Positions 1 through 6,118 of a stretch of 33,068 bases of DNA are shown piece after piece. The notes under the pieces are model-generated. The model saw nothing but the letters and a program-made list of their open reading frames with translations. It was not told the DNA's origin and did no database searches. Made by a program: the position numbers and the translations under genes. Each line of letters starts with the position of its first letter. Positions within the stretch are counted from its first letter, which is position 1. The DNA comes from Nitrosomonas sp. (lineage in GTDB: Bacteria; Pseudomonadota; Gammaproteobacteria; Burkholderiales; Nitrosomonadaceae): the NCBI GenBank assembly GCA_017994575.1, contig JAGOKN010000027.1, positions 1 through 33,068 on the forward strand. Reading direction: 5' to 3'.

Positions 1-2
1 CC

Positions 3-104
3 GACACCCTCGATAAACTCCCCACCTGGCCTAACAGCCGGATCGATGAATTGCTGCCGTTCGCACCAGAGGCTATTGAAGCATTGTTGAAAGAATGTGG
101 GTAG
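3..104 (+). mobile_element. IS66-family transposase (TnpC), C-terminal fragment at window edge
   Basis: The window opens inside an open frame whose last 33 residues include LPTWPNSRIDELLP, the conserved tail of IS66 TnpC transposases (family pattern LP..P..RIDELLP). The frame ends at TAG 102-104. The rest of the gene lies upstream of the window, so its integrity cannot be judged. Normally tens of bases and a terminal inverted repeat separate the TnpC stop from the IS end. Here ferritin-like coding sequence appears within about 15 bases and no clear IS66 end is visible, so the 3' end of the element was probably lost or the junction rearranged. Confidence 0.75.
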
Positions 105-117
105 GTGGTGGGGTTGG

Positions 118-294
118 AGGGATACAGTTGATGCGTGCAAAAATGAAGAATTAAAAGCGATTCTTGCACATAATCGAGACGAGGAAAAAGAGCACGCAGC
201 AATGGTGCTTGAATGGATCAGAAGGCAAGACCCTAGCTTTGATAAAGAATTAAAAGATTACTTATTTACAGATAAACCAATAGCTCATATATAA
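118..294 (+). pseudogene. 5'-truncated encapsulated ferritin (EncFtn) remnant
   Basis: The frame carries AILAHNRDEEKEHAAM followed by LEWIRRQDPSFDKELKDYLF. This closely resembles the second helix and tail of encapsulin-associated ferritins such as Rhodospirillum rubrum EncFtn (recalled family pattern AILAHNRDEEKEHAAM.LEWLRR). The Glu and His of the EKEH segment, known iron ligands in EncFtn, are kept. The first helix, with the other ferroxidase glutamates and the dimer tryptophan/tyrosine residues, is missing because the IS66 fragment ends where it should be. An ATG at 97 opens the frame, but it lies in transposase sequence and the first dozen or so residues (MGRWWGWRD...) are probably junction sequence. 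The tail stops at IAHI and shows no clear encapsulin-loading peptide. No encapsulin shell gene follows. It is probably non-functional. Confidence 0.75.
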
Positions 295-332
295 AACGCA
301 TAATTTATTCACTTTTCCAAAGGGACAATCTC

Positions 333-1577
333 ATGTCCGATTATGAGCAGAACAATTCCGAGAAACCTTACATGAGCAAGTCAAATTTCACTGAAAAAAA
401 TCACTTACTTGATTCGTCCGCTTCCATCAGCCAATTCGCCACTCAAACTATGGATGAAGCCCAATGTCATTGCGAACACGACCGGGAAATTCCTCAGGTA
501 GATCTGTTGACCGCATTGACCATTCGTGGCGTTACCTTCCGTAACCGAATCGCGATGTCACCCATGTGCATGTATTCCGCGCAAGATGGATTTGCCACAG
601 ATTTTCATCTGGTCCACCTCGGCAGCCGGGCAATGGGCGGCGCTGGTCTGGTATTCGTCGAGGCCACAGCGATTTCTGCCGAAGGGCGTATTACGCCTAG
701 CGACATAGGAATATGGAAAGATGAACATATCGAGCCACTGGCGCGCATCGCGCGGTTCCTGGAAACACAAGGTGCGGTTCCCGGCATCCAACTCGCCCAC
801 GCTGGGCGCAAAGCGAGTTGTGATTCACCATGGTCTGGCGGACGTAGCCTGAAGACGGTCGCTGAAGGCGGCTGGCCTGTTGTGGGTCCCAGTCCGCTTC
901 CGCTCGATAAGGATGACCCAGTTCCGACAACTCTATCTGAGGCAGATATCGAACAATGCATCGCTGCATGGGAAGCGGGTACACGACGTGCTCTGATAGC
1001 TGGCTTCAAAGTGATCGAACTGCATGCTGCGCATGGCTACTTACTTCATGAGTTTCTCTCACCGATCAGCAACCATCGTAATGATGACTACGGTGGCAGC
1101 CTGGAAAATCGCATGCGATTCTTGCTACGGGTTTCAGAGCGGCTACGCAACATTATCCCGAAACAACTGCCGCTTTTTGTTCGGATATCTGCGACCGACT
1201 GGATGGAAGGAGGATGGGACATTGAGCAATCCGTCGTTCTTTCCGGACGATTGAAGGAACTTGGTGTGGATCTGATAGATGTTTCCTCCGGTGGAACAAC
1301 GCTTGATGCAAAGATTCCAGTCGCCAGGGGATATCAGATTCCTTTTGCCAAACGAATCCGTGAAGAGACGGGAATTTGCACAGGTGGCGTAGGTCTGATT
1401 ACTGATCAGCAATATGCAGATGAAATCATCACAAGAGGAGAAGCGGATTTAGTTTTTATTGGACGAGAATTGCTAAGAGAACCGTATTGGGCAATTAAAG
1501 CCCAGCAACTGCTAGGGGGCGAGCCAACCTGGCCAATCCAGTATGGTTATGCCGTGAAGCGCCGTACCAGAACCTGA
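333..1577 (+). CDS. Old Yellow Enzyme family NADPH:flavin oxidoreductase (YqjM/XenA-like) with N-terminal extension
   Basis: This is a FMN-dependent ene-reductase (NADPH dehydrogenase, TIM barrel) expected to reduce activated C=C bonds or nitro compounds in the cytoplasm. The barrel starts at about residue 58 (LLTALTIRGVTFRNRIAMSP). The YqjM-type cysteine is C79 in MSPMCMYS, and HAGRKAS at 156-162 and ELHAAHGYLLHEFLSP with NDDYGGSLENR are family hallmarks. At 414 residues it is longer than the usual 340-370. The first ~55 residues have no counterpart in typical members and contain C45-H-C47-E-H49. The start at 333 is supported by AGGGA eight bases upstream. ATGs at 372 and 450 are alternatives, and the latter would remove most of the extension. 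It begins 38 bases after the EncFtn remnant, so the two may once have shared a transcript. Confidence 0.9.
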   Translation: MSDYEQNNSEKPYMSKSNFTEKNHLLDSSASISQFATQTMDEAQCHCEHDREIPQVDLLTALTIRGVTFRNRIAMSPMCMYSAQDGFATDFHLVHLGSRAMGGAGLVFVEATAISAEGRITPSDIGIWKDEHIEPLARIARFLETQGAVPGIQLAHAGRKASCDSPWSGGRSLKTVAEGGWPVVGPSPLPLDKDDPVPTTLSEADIEQCIAAWEAGTRRALIAGFKVIELHAAHGYLLHEFLSPISNHRNDDYGGSLENRMRFLLRVSERLRNIIPKQLPLFVRISATDWMEGGWDIEQSVVLSGRLKELGVDLIDVSSGGTTLDAKIPVARGYQIPFAKRIREETGICTGGVGLITDQQYADEIITRGEADLVFIGRELLREPYWAIKAQQLLGGEPTWPIQYGYAVKRRTRT

Positions 1578-1591
1578 TGATGTGGCTACAC

Positions 1592-1681
1592 TAGACCGGA
1601 CACATTCCTTAAAATAACTGAAAGAAGGAGTGTATTTAAATGAACCAAGAAAAACCCAAGGTCTATACAGCTGAATTTTAG
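1592..1681 (+). mobile_element. Left-end remnant of an IS3-family element (inverted repeat plus orfA start)
   Basis: The text TAGACCGGACACATTCC at the left resembles an IS3-family terminal repeat. It is followed by a good Shine-Dalgarno (AAGGAG, 1625-1630) and an ATG at 1640 that opens the peptide MNQEKPKVYTAEF before TAG at 1679-1681. The motif K-V-Y-T-x-E-F is the usual N-terminus of IS3 OrfA helix-turn-helix proteins. The element is cut immediately afterwards by unrelated IS sequence, so only about 90 bases remain. The assignment is by motif only. Confidence 0.5.
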
Positions 1682-1685
1682 GGAG

Positions 1686-1865
1686 TCATCGATAAAGTTG
1701 ACCATTGAATCTCGGATAAACCGGTATCCCAAACGCTGCTTCGAAATGCATCATTTCGCTCTGGTTGGCAGGAGCGGTGTGAATCCCCCGCACATAGACG
1801 TCTTGTGCGTCCACCACCAGGTAACTGCGGTAGCCAAACTGCGCCCTCTTGCCTTTCTTTAGCCA
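1686..1865 (-). pseudogene. IS5-family transposase fragment (central part)
   Basis: Read on the minus strand from 1865, an open 59-residue stretch contains KKGKRAQFGYRSYLVVDAQD and then VRGIHTAPANQSEMMHFE. This is the middle of an IS5-type DDE transposase (family pattern KKG...FGYK...D...V......PAN..E). There is no start codon, the C-terminal catalytic part is missing, and the frame runs into a stop after unrelated residues. It abuts IS3 sequence at the low side and IS200 sequence at the high side. It may be the missing middle of the IS5 fragment at 8854, because the two pieces cover consecutive parts of the protein without overlap. Confidence 0.7.
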
Positions 1866-1875
1866 GGTTGCACAG

Positions 1876-2021
1876 ATCTTCCTGTGGGGTGGTGAGTTAT
1901 GGACGGATGGCTATTATGTTGTAACTGCAGGGGAAGAGCGGATTGGGATGTAGTTGAGCGGTATGTAAAGAACCCAGGCAAACCAAAAGAAGAACTGCGT
2001 CAGCTAAAGACCTCCGCATAA
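1876..2021 (+). pseudogene. IS200/IS605-type TnpA remnant, frameshifted
   Basis: From 1876 one frame reads FLWGGELWTDGYYVVTAGEE, the conserved region of IS200 TnpA Y1 transposases. The sequence then shifts frame and continues DWDVVERYVKNPGKPKEELR to a stop at 2019-2021. The two halves together match the C-terminal third of the family, with a frameshift near 1940. The N-terminal HUH region is absent. It is a decayed fragment, third in a row of unrelated IS pieces. Confidence 0.7.
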
Positions 2022-2394
2022 CCTAAAGTTTTTTGCCAAGATGGTCTTAGATTCTTTCAAATGACAGGTTTTTTATCTTGTTCTTTGTAGAGAAAGACGA
2101 TGTTTTGCTCCATTCACCTCTCCCTTATCTATGTAATAGTCGAATGCTCCCCGTTGGGATAATTGCGTTATTCTATCCTCCCAAGGAAAAGAATCTTTAG
2201 CAAATTGTAAGTGATTCAAGATTGCCTATACATTTATTCTTTAACCATTCTCACTCTTGCAGAAGTATGCTGCACTTTATAGCTACAGTATAATCGAGGA
2301 GGTTATCAACCTGATTGACTTCAACGTAATACGAATATGAAATGGGAATATTGTTGCTCAAGCGTTATTAAAAATAATAAAAAGGAAGTATTGA
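2022..2394. other. Intergenic region without recognisable genes
   Basis: AT-rich sequence between the IS200 remnant and the thioesterase gene. I find no coding frame with recognisable homology on either strand. A TATAAT hexamer at 2289-2294 could be the -10 of a promoter for the gene at 2395, but no convincing -35 box sits at the right distance. A purine-rich AAGGAAG a few bases before 2395 is the ribosome-binding site of that gene. Confidence 0.5.
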
Positions 2395-2868
2395 ATGAGT
2401 GCTATTTGGTTTAAAGATTATACTATTGATTATCTGGAGGGTTTGCGTAATGCCAATATGGGAGAGCATATTGGCATACAGTTTACCGAGTTAGGAGCGG
2501 ATTTTCTTAAAGGACGTATGCCAGTCGATAAACGTACAACTCAGCCATTCGGTATTCTGCATGGTGGAGCGAGTTGTGTCTTGTCAGAAACACTGGGTAG
2601 TGTGTCAGGCTGGATGACAATAGATCCAGAAAAATATCGCGCGGTTGGACTGGAACTGAATATCAATCACATTCGCGCAGTTACTAAAGGGCATGTGATA
2701 GGCATTTGTACGCCGTTACATACTGGTCGTCGTACACAAGTCTGGCAAACGGATATTATTGAAGAAACTACTGGTAAGCGCGTGGCAGTTTCTCGATTAA
2801 CACTGGCAATTATTGAGCAAGGTACACTGAGTGCACAAAAGGAGCATGTAATCGTCGATAGGGAATAG
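2395..2868 (+). CDS. Hotdog-fold acyl-CoA thioesterase, PaaI/YdiI (MenI) type
   Basis: A 157-residue single-domain hotdog protein. The diagnostic stretch is Q50-P-F-G-x-L-H56-G-G with A-S-x-x-L-x-E65, which places the catalytic Glu and substrate-binding HGG as in YdiI/EntH-type thioesterases. The downstream N-x-x-H-I-R...G (LNINHIRAVTKG) also fits. Such enzymes hydrolyse aromatic or hydroxylated acyl-CoA thioesters. YdiI acts on 1,4-dihydroxy-2-naphthoyl-CoA, but the substrate here is not determined by sequence. The start is supported by AAGGAAG upstream. It stands alone between IS debris and a repeat cluster, so no operon context helps. Confidence 0.85.
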   Translation: MSAIWFKDYTIDYLEGLRNANMGEHIGIQFTELGADFLKGRMPVDKRTTQPFGILHGGASCVLSETLGSVSGWMTIDPEKYRAVGLELNINHIRAVTKGHVIGICTPLHTGRRTQVWQTDIIEETTGKRVAVSRLTLAIIEQGTLSAQKEHVIVDRE

Positions 2869-2996
2869 AGAGCTGTGCGTATTTTTATTTTATTGGTTTC
2901 TGGAACTTAAATTATTCGTTATTTAGAGCGTTTGGCAGAATCGACAACAAACAACCCCGTGGCAAGACCACAGAGTATTAGTAAAGCTTAATAAGC

Positions 2997-3016
2997 TGTA
3001 GTAATTCAGACGGCCT
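2997..3016 (+). repeat. 20-bp terminal motif TGTAGTAATTCAGACGGCCT containing a DUS 12-mer
   Basis: This 20-base motif is identical to the inner end of the inverted repeats at 3127-3274 (there reverse-complemented) and 5604-5751. Its reverse complement contains AGGCCGTCTGAA, the AG-dialect DNA uptake sequence of Neisseriaceae. Here it directly abuts the MITE-like element at 3017. If that element were removed, the motif and its inverted copy at 3255-3274 would become perfect 20-bp termini of a ~168-bp unit. Confidence 0.75.
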
Positions 3017-3126
3017 GAGATCTCTGCATAACTGTGTTTTTGAGCTTTTCTGTTCATTTTAATCACAATTAAATCAAATGCTTACAGAGTACACACATTC
3101 GATAAAGCCAGTTATGCAGAGGTCTC
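3017..3126. mobile_element. 110-bp MITE-like element with 18-bp terminal inverted repeats (IS5-like ends)
   Basis: The left end GAGATCTCTGCATAACTG (3017-3034) is the inverted complement of the right end CAGTTATGCAGAGGTCTC (3109-3126) with one mismatch. The 74 bases between are AT-rich and non-coding. The ends resemble the GAGACCTTTGCAAAA-type termini of IS5-family elements, including the presumed right end of the IS5 fragment at 9365-9380. It is therefore probably a non-autonomous derivative mobilised by such a transposase. I could not identify a clear target-site duplication. Confidence 0.65.
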
Positions 3127-3274
3127 CTCCAGATCAATCGTCGAGAATAATTCCTGTTGACACGTTTATTTACCTTGCATTGGATTTTACCAATGGTCGA
3201 AGGTGAAGCCGCTATTTTATTATCAACTCAACGTAGTATCAGGGGGTTTTCAACAGGCCGTCTGAATTACTACA
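3127..3274 (+). repeat. 148-bp inverted repeat, left copy
   Basis: This sequence runs from CTCCAGATCAATCG to the DUS-bearing end AGGCCGTCTGAATTACTACA. Its reverse complement recurs at 5604-5751 with the same length and about nine mismatches by eye. The two copies flank the MHYT-GGDEF-EAL gene like the arms of a composite unit. The inner 36 bases overlap the 3' end of that gene and supply its stop codon and last 11 residues. A short open frame through the repeat has no recognisable homology. Confidence 0.85.
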
Positions 3275-5458
3275 CTTAAACCGATGGATTCCATTTTTGA
3301 CAGCACATATCACCTCTCTTTCTTCCTTGCCGCCGTCTAAATCAGTTGTCTCGCACTTTGACTCAAGATCTCGTGACGACACACTGTCTAACATCGTTTG
3401 CTGTTGCAGTAACGCACCGAATTCTTCCGCTGTTACAGGTTTGCCAAGTAAGAATCCTTGAACTTCGTCGCACATCATGTCCTTTAATTCCACCAGCTGC
3501 ACATCTGTTTCGACACCCTCAGCCACTACATCCATTCCGAGTGTATGGGCAAGCTTGATTATCGCGGAGACGATGGCGCTACTTTCGTGATCGCATCCAT
3601 TTAAGCTACTGATAAAAAAACGATCTATCTTTAGTTGTTTAGCGCGAAAGCGTTGCAGATAGGCGAGGCTTGAATAGCCGGTTCCGAAATCATCGATTGC
3701 GATCTCGAAGTTACTTTCTTGGAACTCGCGGATCATGCTGATCATTTTTGGTGCATCTTGCATCGCCACGGTCTCGGTGATTTCGAATATGATTTGTTCG
3801 CAAGGGACTTGTTCAGATTGGACGATATCTAGCATTGTGGTGACCAGACTCGATTGCTCCAATTGACGAAGCGACAAATTGATAGCCACTTTGATCGCTG
3901 GCAAACCATTTTCCTTCCAGCGGCGTATTTGTCGACATGTTTCGCGCAGGACCCAATAGCCTATCGGAACGATTTGCCCGGAACGTTCGGCGATTGGGAT
4001 AAACTCCATGGGCGGCAAGAGTCCGAACCTTGGATGCTGCAAACGGAGCAGTGCTTCTGCACCGGCCAGTTCGCCATTGTCACCACGGAATTTTGGCTGG
4101 AAATGCAGGGAAAAATAGTCGGCTTTGAGTGCTTCATGCAAGGCATGCTGGATCTGTAAAGTACGGATTGCTGCTTCATTCATGCTCGCCTCGAAGAAGC
4201 GGTATGTGTTGCGTCCGCTACGTTTTGCTTCGTACATCGCGTCGTCTGCGTTTTTTAGCAGTGTCTCGACGGTATCACCATTTTGCGGGAACAGTGAAAT
4301 GCCGATGCTTGGTATTACCTGCAGTGGCAGACTATCGTTCCATAAGCATTGACGCATGCGGATGAGTACAGTTTCCGCCATTTCTGCAGCATCGTCCGGA
4401 GACGTCAGATTTTCGAGCAATACTACAAATTCATCACCGTTCAGTCGGGAAACAGTGTCGCTGCCACGCACGCAATGCAACAATTCCTGTGCGAATGCTT
4501 TCAGGATTTTATCGCCTGCCGAATGCCCAACCGAGTCGTTGATAGTCTTGAATCCATCGAGATTCATGAGCAGGATAGCAAACATGCTCTGATGATGTCT
4601 GGAGACGTTAATCGTGCGCTCGATCCGCTCCATAAGCGTCCAACGATTCGGTAGATTCGTTAATGTATCGATCGTCGCCAAGCGGATGATTTCATCGCTA
4701 AGCTGAGATACTGAGCCGGCAAGAAAATTCGATCTTGCATCAAAGTGCGACAACGTGAGCGTCACAATCAGGATCACGAATGTGAAGAAAACAATCGTAA
4801 TGGCAAGCCATTGCGAATCGACGTCATTCGCCGCGTTGCTTACCGCATCGTACGAAAAATGGGCGGCGGCCATACCTGTATAGTGCATCCCGGTAATTGC
4901 GATACCCATCAGAAAAGCCGCGCCGATACGCTTGGCGATCAAGTGAGGCTGGCTTGTGTCACAGAGCATATATGCAATCCACAGGGCAGCACTAGCCGCA
5001 ATGATGGCAATGGCAATCGAAGTGATAAACAACACCGGATCGTAGTGGATCGCGGGATGCATTTGCATGGCGCTCATGCCGGTATAATGCATTCCGGAGA
5101 TACCGAGGCCCATCAAGGTGCTACCTATAATAAGACGAAAAAATGTCAGTTTCGTTTGCGTGACGATATACAGCACGAAGTAGGAAAGTAGTATGGCGAT
5201 CAACATCGAATAGCCGGTAGTTACAAAATCATAGCCAAGCGGGATTGGCAGAGAAAAAGCGAGCATTCCAATAAAATGCATTGACCAGATGCCGATCCCC
5301 ATTGCTGTCGCACCACCGACGAGCCAAACGTGACGGAGCTTAGGTCGAGTCAATGCGGAAATGTGACCTGACAGATCAAGCGTGGTGTAAGAGGCAAGTG
5401 TCGCTACTATAAGAGACAACGCGACTAACCAGTGATTATAAGTACTGACCACACACAT
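3239..5458 (-). CDS. Membrane MHYT-GGDEF-EAL protein (c-di-GMP synthase/phosphodiesterase)
   Basis: Integral inner-membrane signalling protein for cyclic-di-GMP. The N-terminal MHYT domain spans about residues 8-240 with seven probable helices and the motifs SMHFIGM (59-65), GMHYTGM (122-128) and GMHYTGM (190-196), thought to bind metal and sense a gas or redox signal. The GGDEF domain (about 255-425) has N340-G-D-E-F, an Asn in place of the first Gly, and an inhibitory RxxD site at R331-D334. The EAL domain (about 435-690) keeps E468-A-L, DDFGTGYSS, KIDRFF and EGVET, so phosphodiesterase activity is likely. The last 11 residues (CSNSDGLLKTP) are encoded by the flanking repeat. AAGGA sits only one base before the ATG at 5458 but six bases before a GTG at 5452, so the GTG may be the true start. 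Confidence 0.9.
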   Translation of the reverse strand: MCVVSTYNHWLVALSLIVATLASYTTLDLSGHISALTRPKLRHVWLVGGATAMGIGIWSMHFIGMLAFSLPIPLGYDFVTTGYSMLIAILLSYFVLYIVTQTKLTFFRLIIGSTLMGLGISGMHYTGMSAMQMHPAIHYDPVLFITSIAIAIIAASAALWIAYMLCDTSQPHLIAKRIGAAFLMGIAITGMHYTGMAAAHFSYDAVSNAANDVDSQWLAITIVFFTFVILIVTLTLSHFDARSNFLAGSVSQLSDEIIRLATIDTLTNLPNRWTLMERIERTINVSRHHQSMFAILLMNLDGFKTINDSVGHSAGDKILKAFAQELLHCVRGSDTVSRLNGDEFVVLLENLTSPDDAAEMAETVLIRMRQCLWNDSLPLQVIPSIGISLFPQNGDTVETLLKNADDAMYEAKRSGRNTYRFFEASMNEAAIRTLQIQHALHEALKADYFSLHFQPKFRGDNGELAGAEALLRLQHPRFGLLPPMEFIPIAERSGQIVPIGYWVLRETCRQIRRWKENGLPAIKVAINLSLRQLEQSSLVTTMLDIVQSEQVPCEQIIFEITETVAMQDAPKMISMIREFQESNFEIAIDDFGTGYSSLAYLQRFRAKQLKIDRFFISSLNGCDHESSAIVSAIIKLAHTLGMDVVAEGVETDVQLVELKDMMCDEVQGFLLGKPVTAEEFGALLQQQTMLDSVSSRDLESKCETTDLDGGKEEREVICAVKNGIHRFKCSNSDGLLKTP

Positions 5459-5578
5459 TCCTTAGCGAAAAACTATCGAATGATCTATTAACGCCAATAT
5501 CGATATCTTCTTAAGAAGAACTCGCATATGCAATTTCTCCAGTGAAGTGATATGTGCTGCAATGTTCGAATACGGTAT

Positions 5579-5594
5579 GAGATCTTTGCAAAAT
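5579..5594. repeat. Solo IS5-like terminal sequence
   Basis: GAGATCTTTGCAAAAT resembles the ends of the 110-bp element at 3017 (GAGATCTCTGCATAAC) and the complement of the right end of the IS5 fragment at 9365-9380 (GACCTTTGCAAAATGC). It lies nine bases from the right 148-bp repeat. No partner end is visible nearby, so it is at most a scar. Confidence 0.4.
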
Positions 5595-5603
5595 CACGTA
5601 AAT

Positions 5604-5751
5604 TGTAGTAATTCAGACGGCCTGTTGAAAAACCCCTGATACTACGTTGAATTGATAATAAAATAGGGGCTTCACCTTCGACCACTGGTAAAGTCCAACA
5701 CAAGGTAAACAAGCGTGTCAACAGGAATTATTCTCGACGATTGATCTGGAG
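5604..5751 (-). repeat. 148-bp inverted repeat, right copy
   Basis: Reverse-complement copy of 3127-3274, about 94 percent identical by eye and identical in length. The inner end is TGTAGTAATTCAGACGGCCT (DUS complement at 5612-5623). The outer end is GATCTGGAG, after which similarity stops. It lies about 145 bases upstream of the MHYT-GGDEF-EAL start and could contribute its leader or promoter. A TTGACA hexamer reads toward the gene, but no good -10 follows at 17 bases. Confidence 0.85.
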
Positions 5752-5795
5752 ATGTAAATAGCGGTGTAAAAATACCAGAGCCTAAAACACCCATG

Positions 5796-5932
5796 CTTGT
5801 TGAAAAACTGCCTGTGTTGCCGCTACGGTGTTAAAAACAGACACAGGATGCTCACTTATTATGAATAAGCTGCGCTTTTTAGCCTGTTTTCTGCTGGTAC
5901 CGGCTGGCTCGAAAACATTTTTCAACGCCTGT
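5796..5932. repeat. Possible REP-like intergenic repeat bounded by GTTGAAAAA inverted ends
   Basis: The non-coding segment begins CTTGTTGAAAAACTG and ends CATTTTTCAACGCCTG, so it is bounded by inverted GTTGAAAAA/TTTTTCAAC ends. A small internal hairpin CTTATTATGAATAAG is also present. It resembles short intergenic repeats seen in other genomes of this group from memory only. A single copy is in the window, so repetitiveness is not shown here. Confidence 0.4.
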
Positions 5933-6118
5933 TAGATTGTTCAAGTTCGATTAAGAGATCAGTTTCATTCACCTGATGCCAATGAGGGAAAAGAACCTAT
6001 AAATTCCTGTTAATAGACATATGGGTTGAGTACATAAGAATTTATGATGGTAAGTCTTGGAAAGAAAGGAGTAACGTTCGCGTAGTAAAAATTCTTACAC
6101 TTTAATACAGAAGCTTAC

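Noticed and set aside
2257-2294. Sigma-70 promoter TTGCAG ... TATAAT before the thioesterase gene
   Set aside because: The spacer is 26 bases, too long; only the -10 is convincing.
2870-2990. Possible short coding remnant upstream of the repeat cluster (frame ending near 2987)
   Set aside because: About 25 residues (RYLERLAEST and following) could be a transposase tail, but no family could be recognised.
4745-5191. 148-residue plus-strand frame opposite the MHYT domain
   Set aside because: His/Arg/Asn-rich shadow of the conserved transmembrane coding region; no family features.
5488-5721. 77-residue minus-strand frame through the right 148-bp repeat
   Set aside because: The frame is shared with the left repeat copy only within the repeat, then diverges into intergenic sequence. 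No homology or start signal, so treated as repeat sequence, although a decayed transposase end cannot be excluded.
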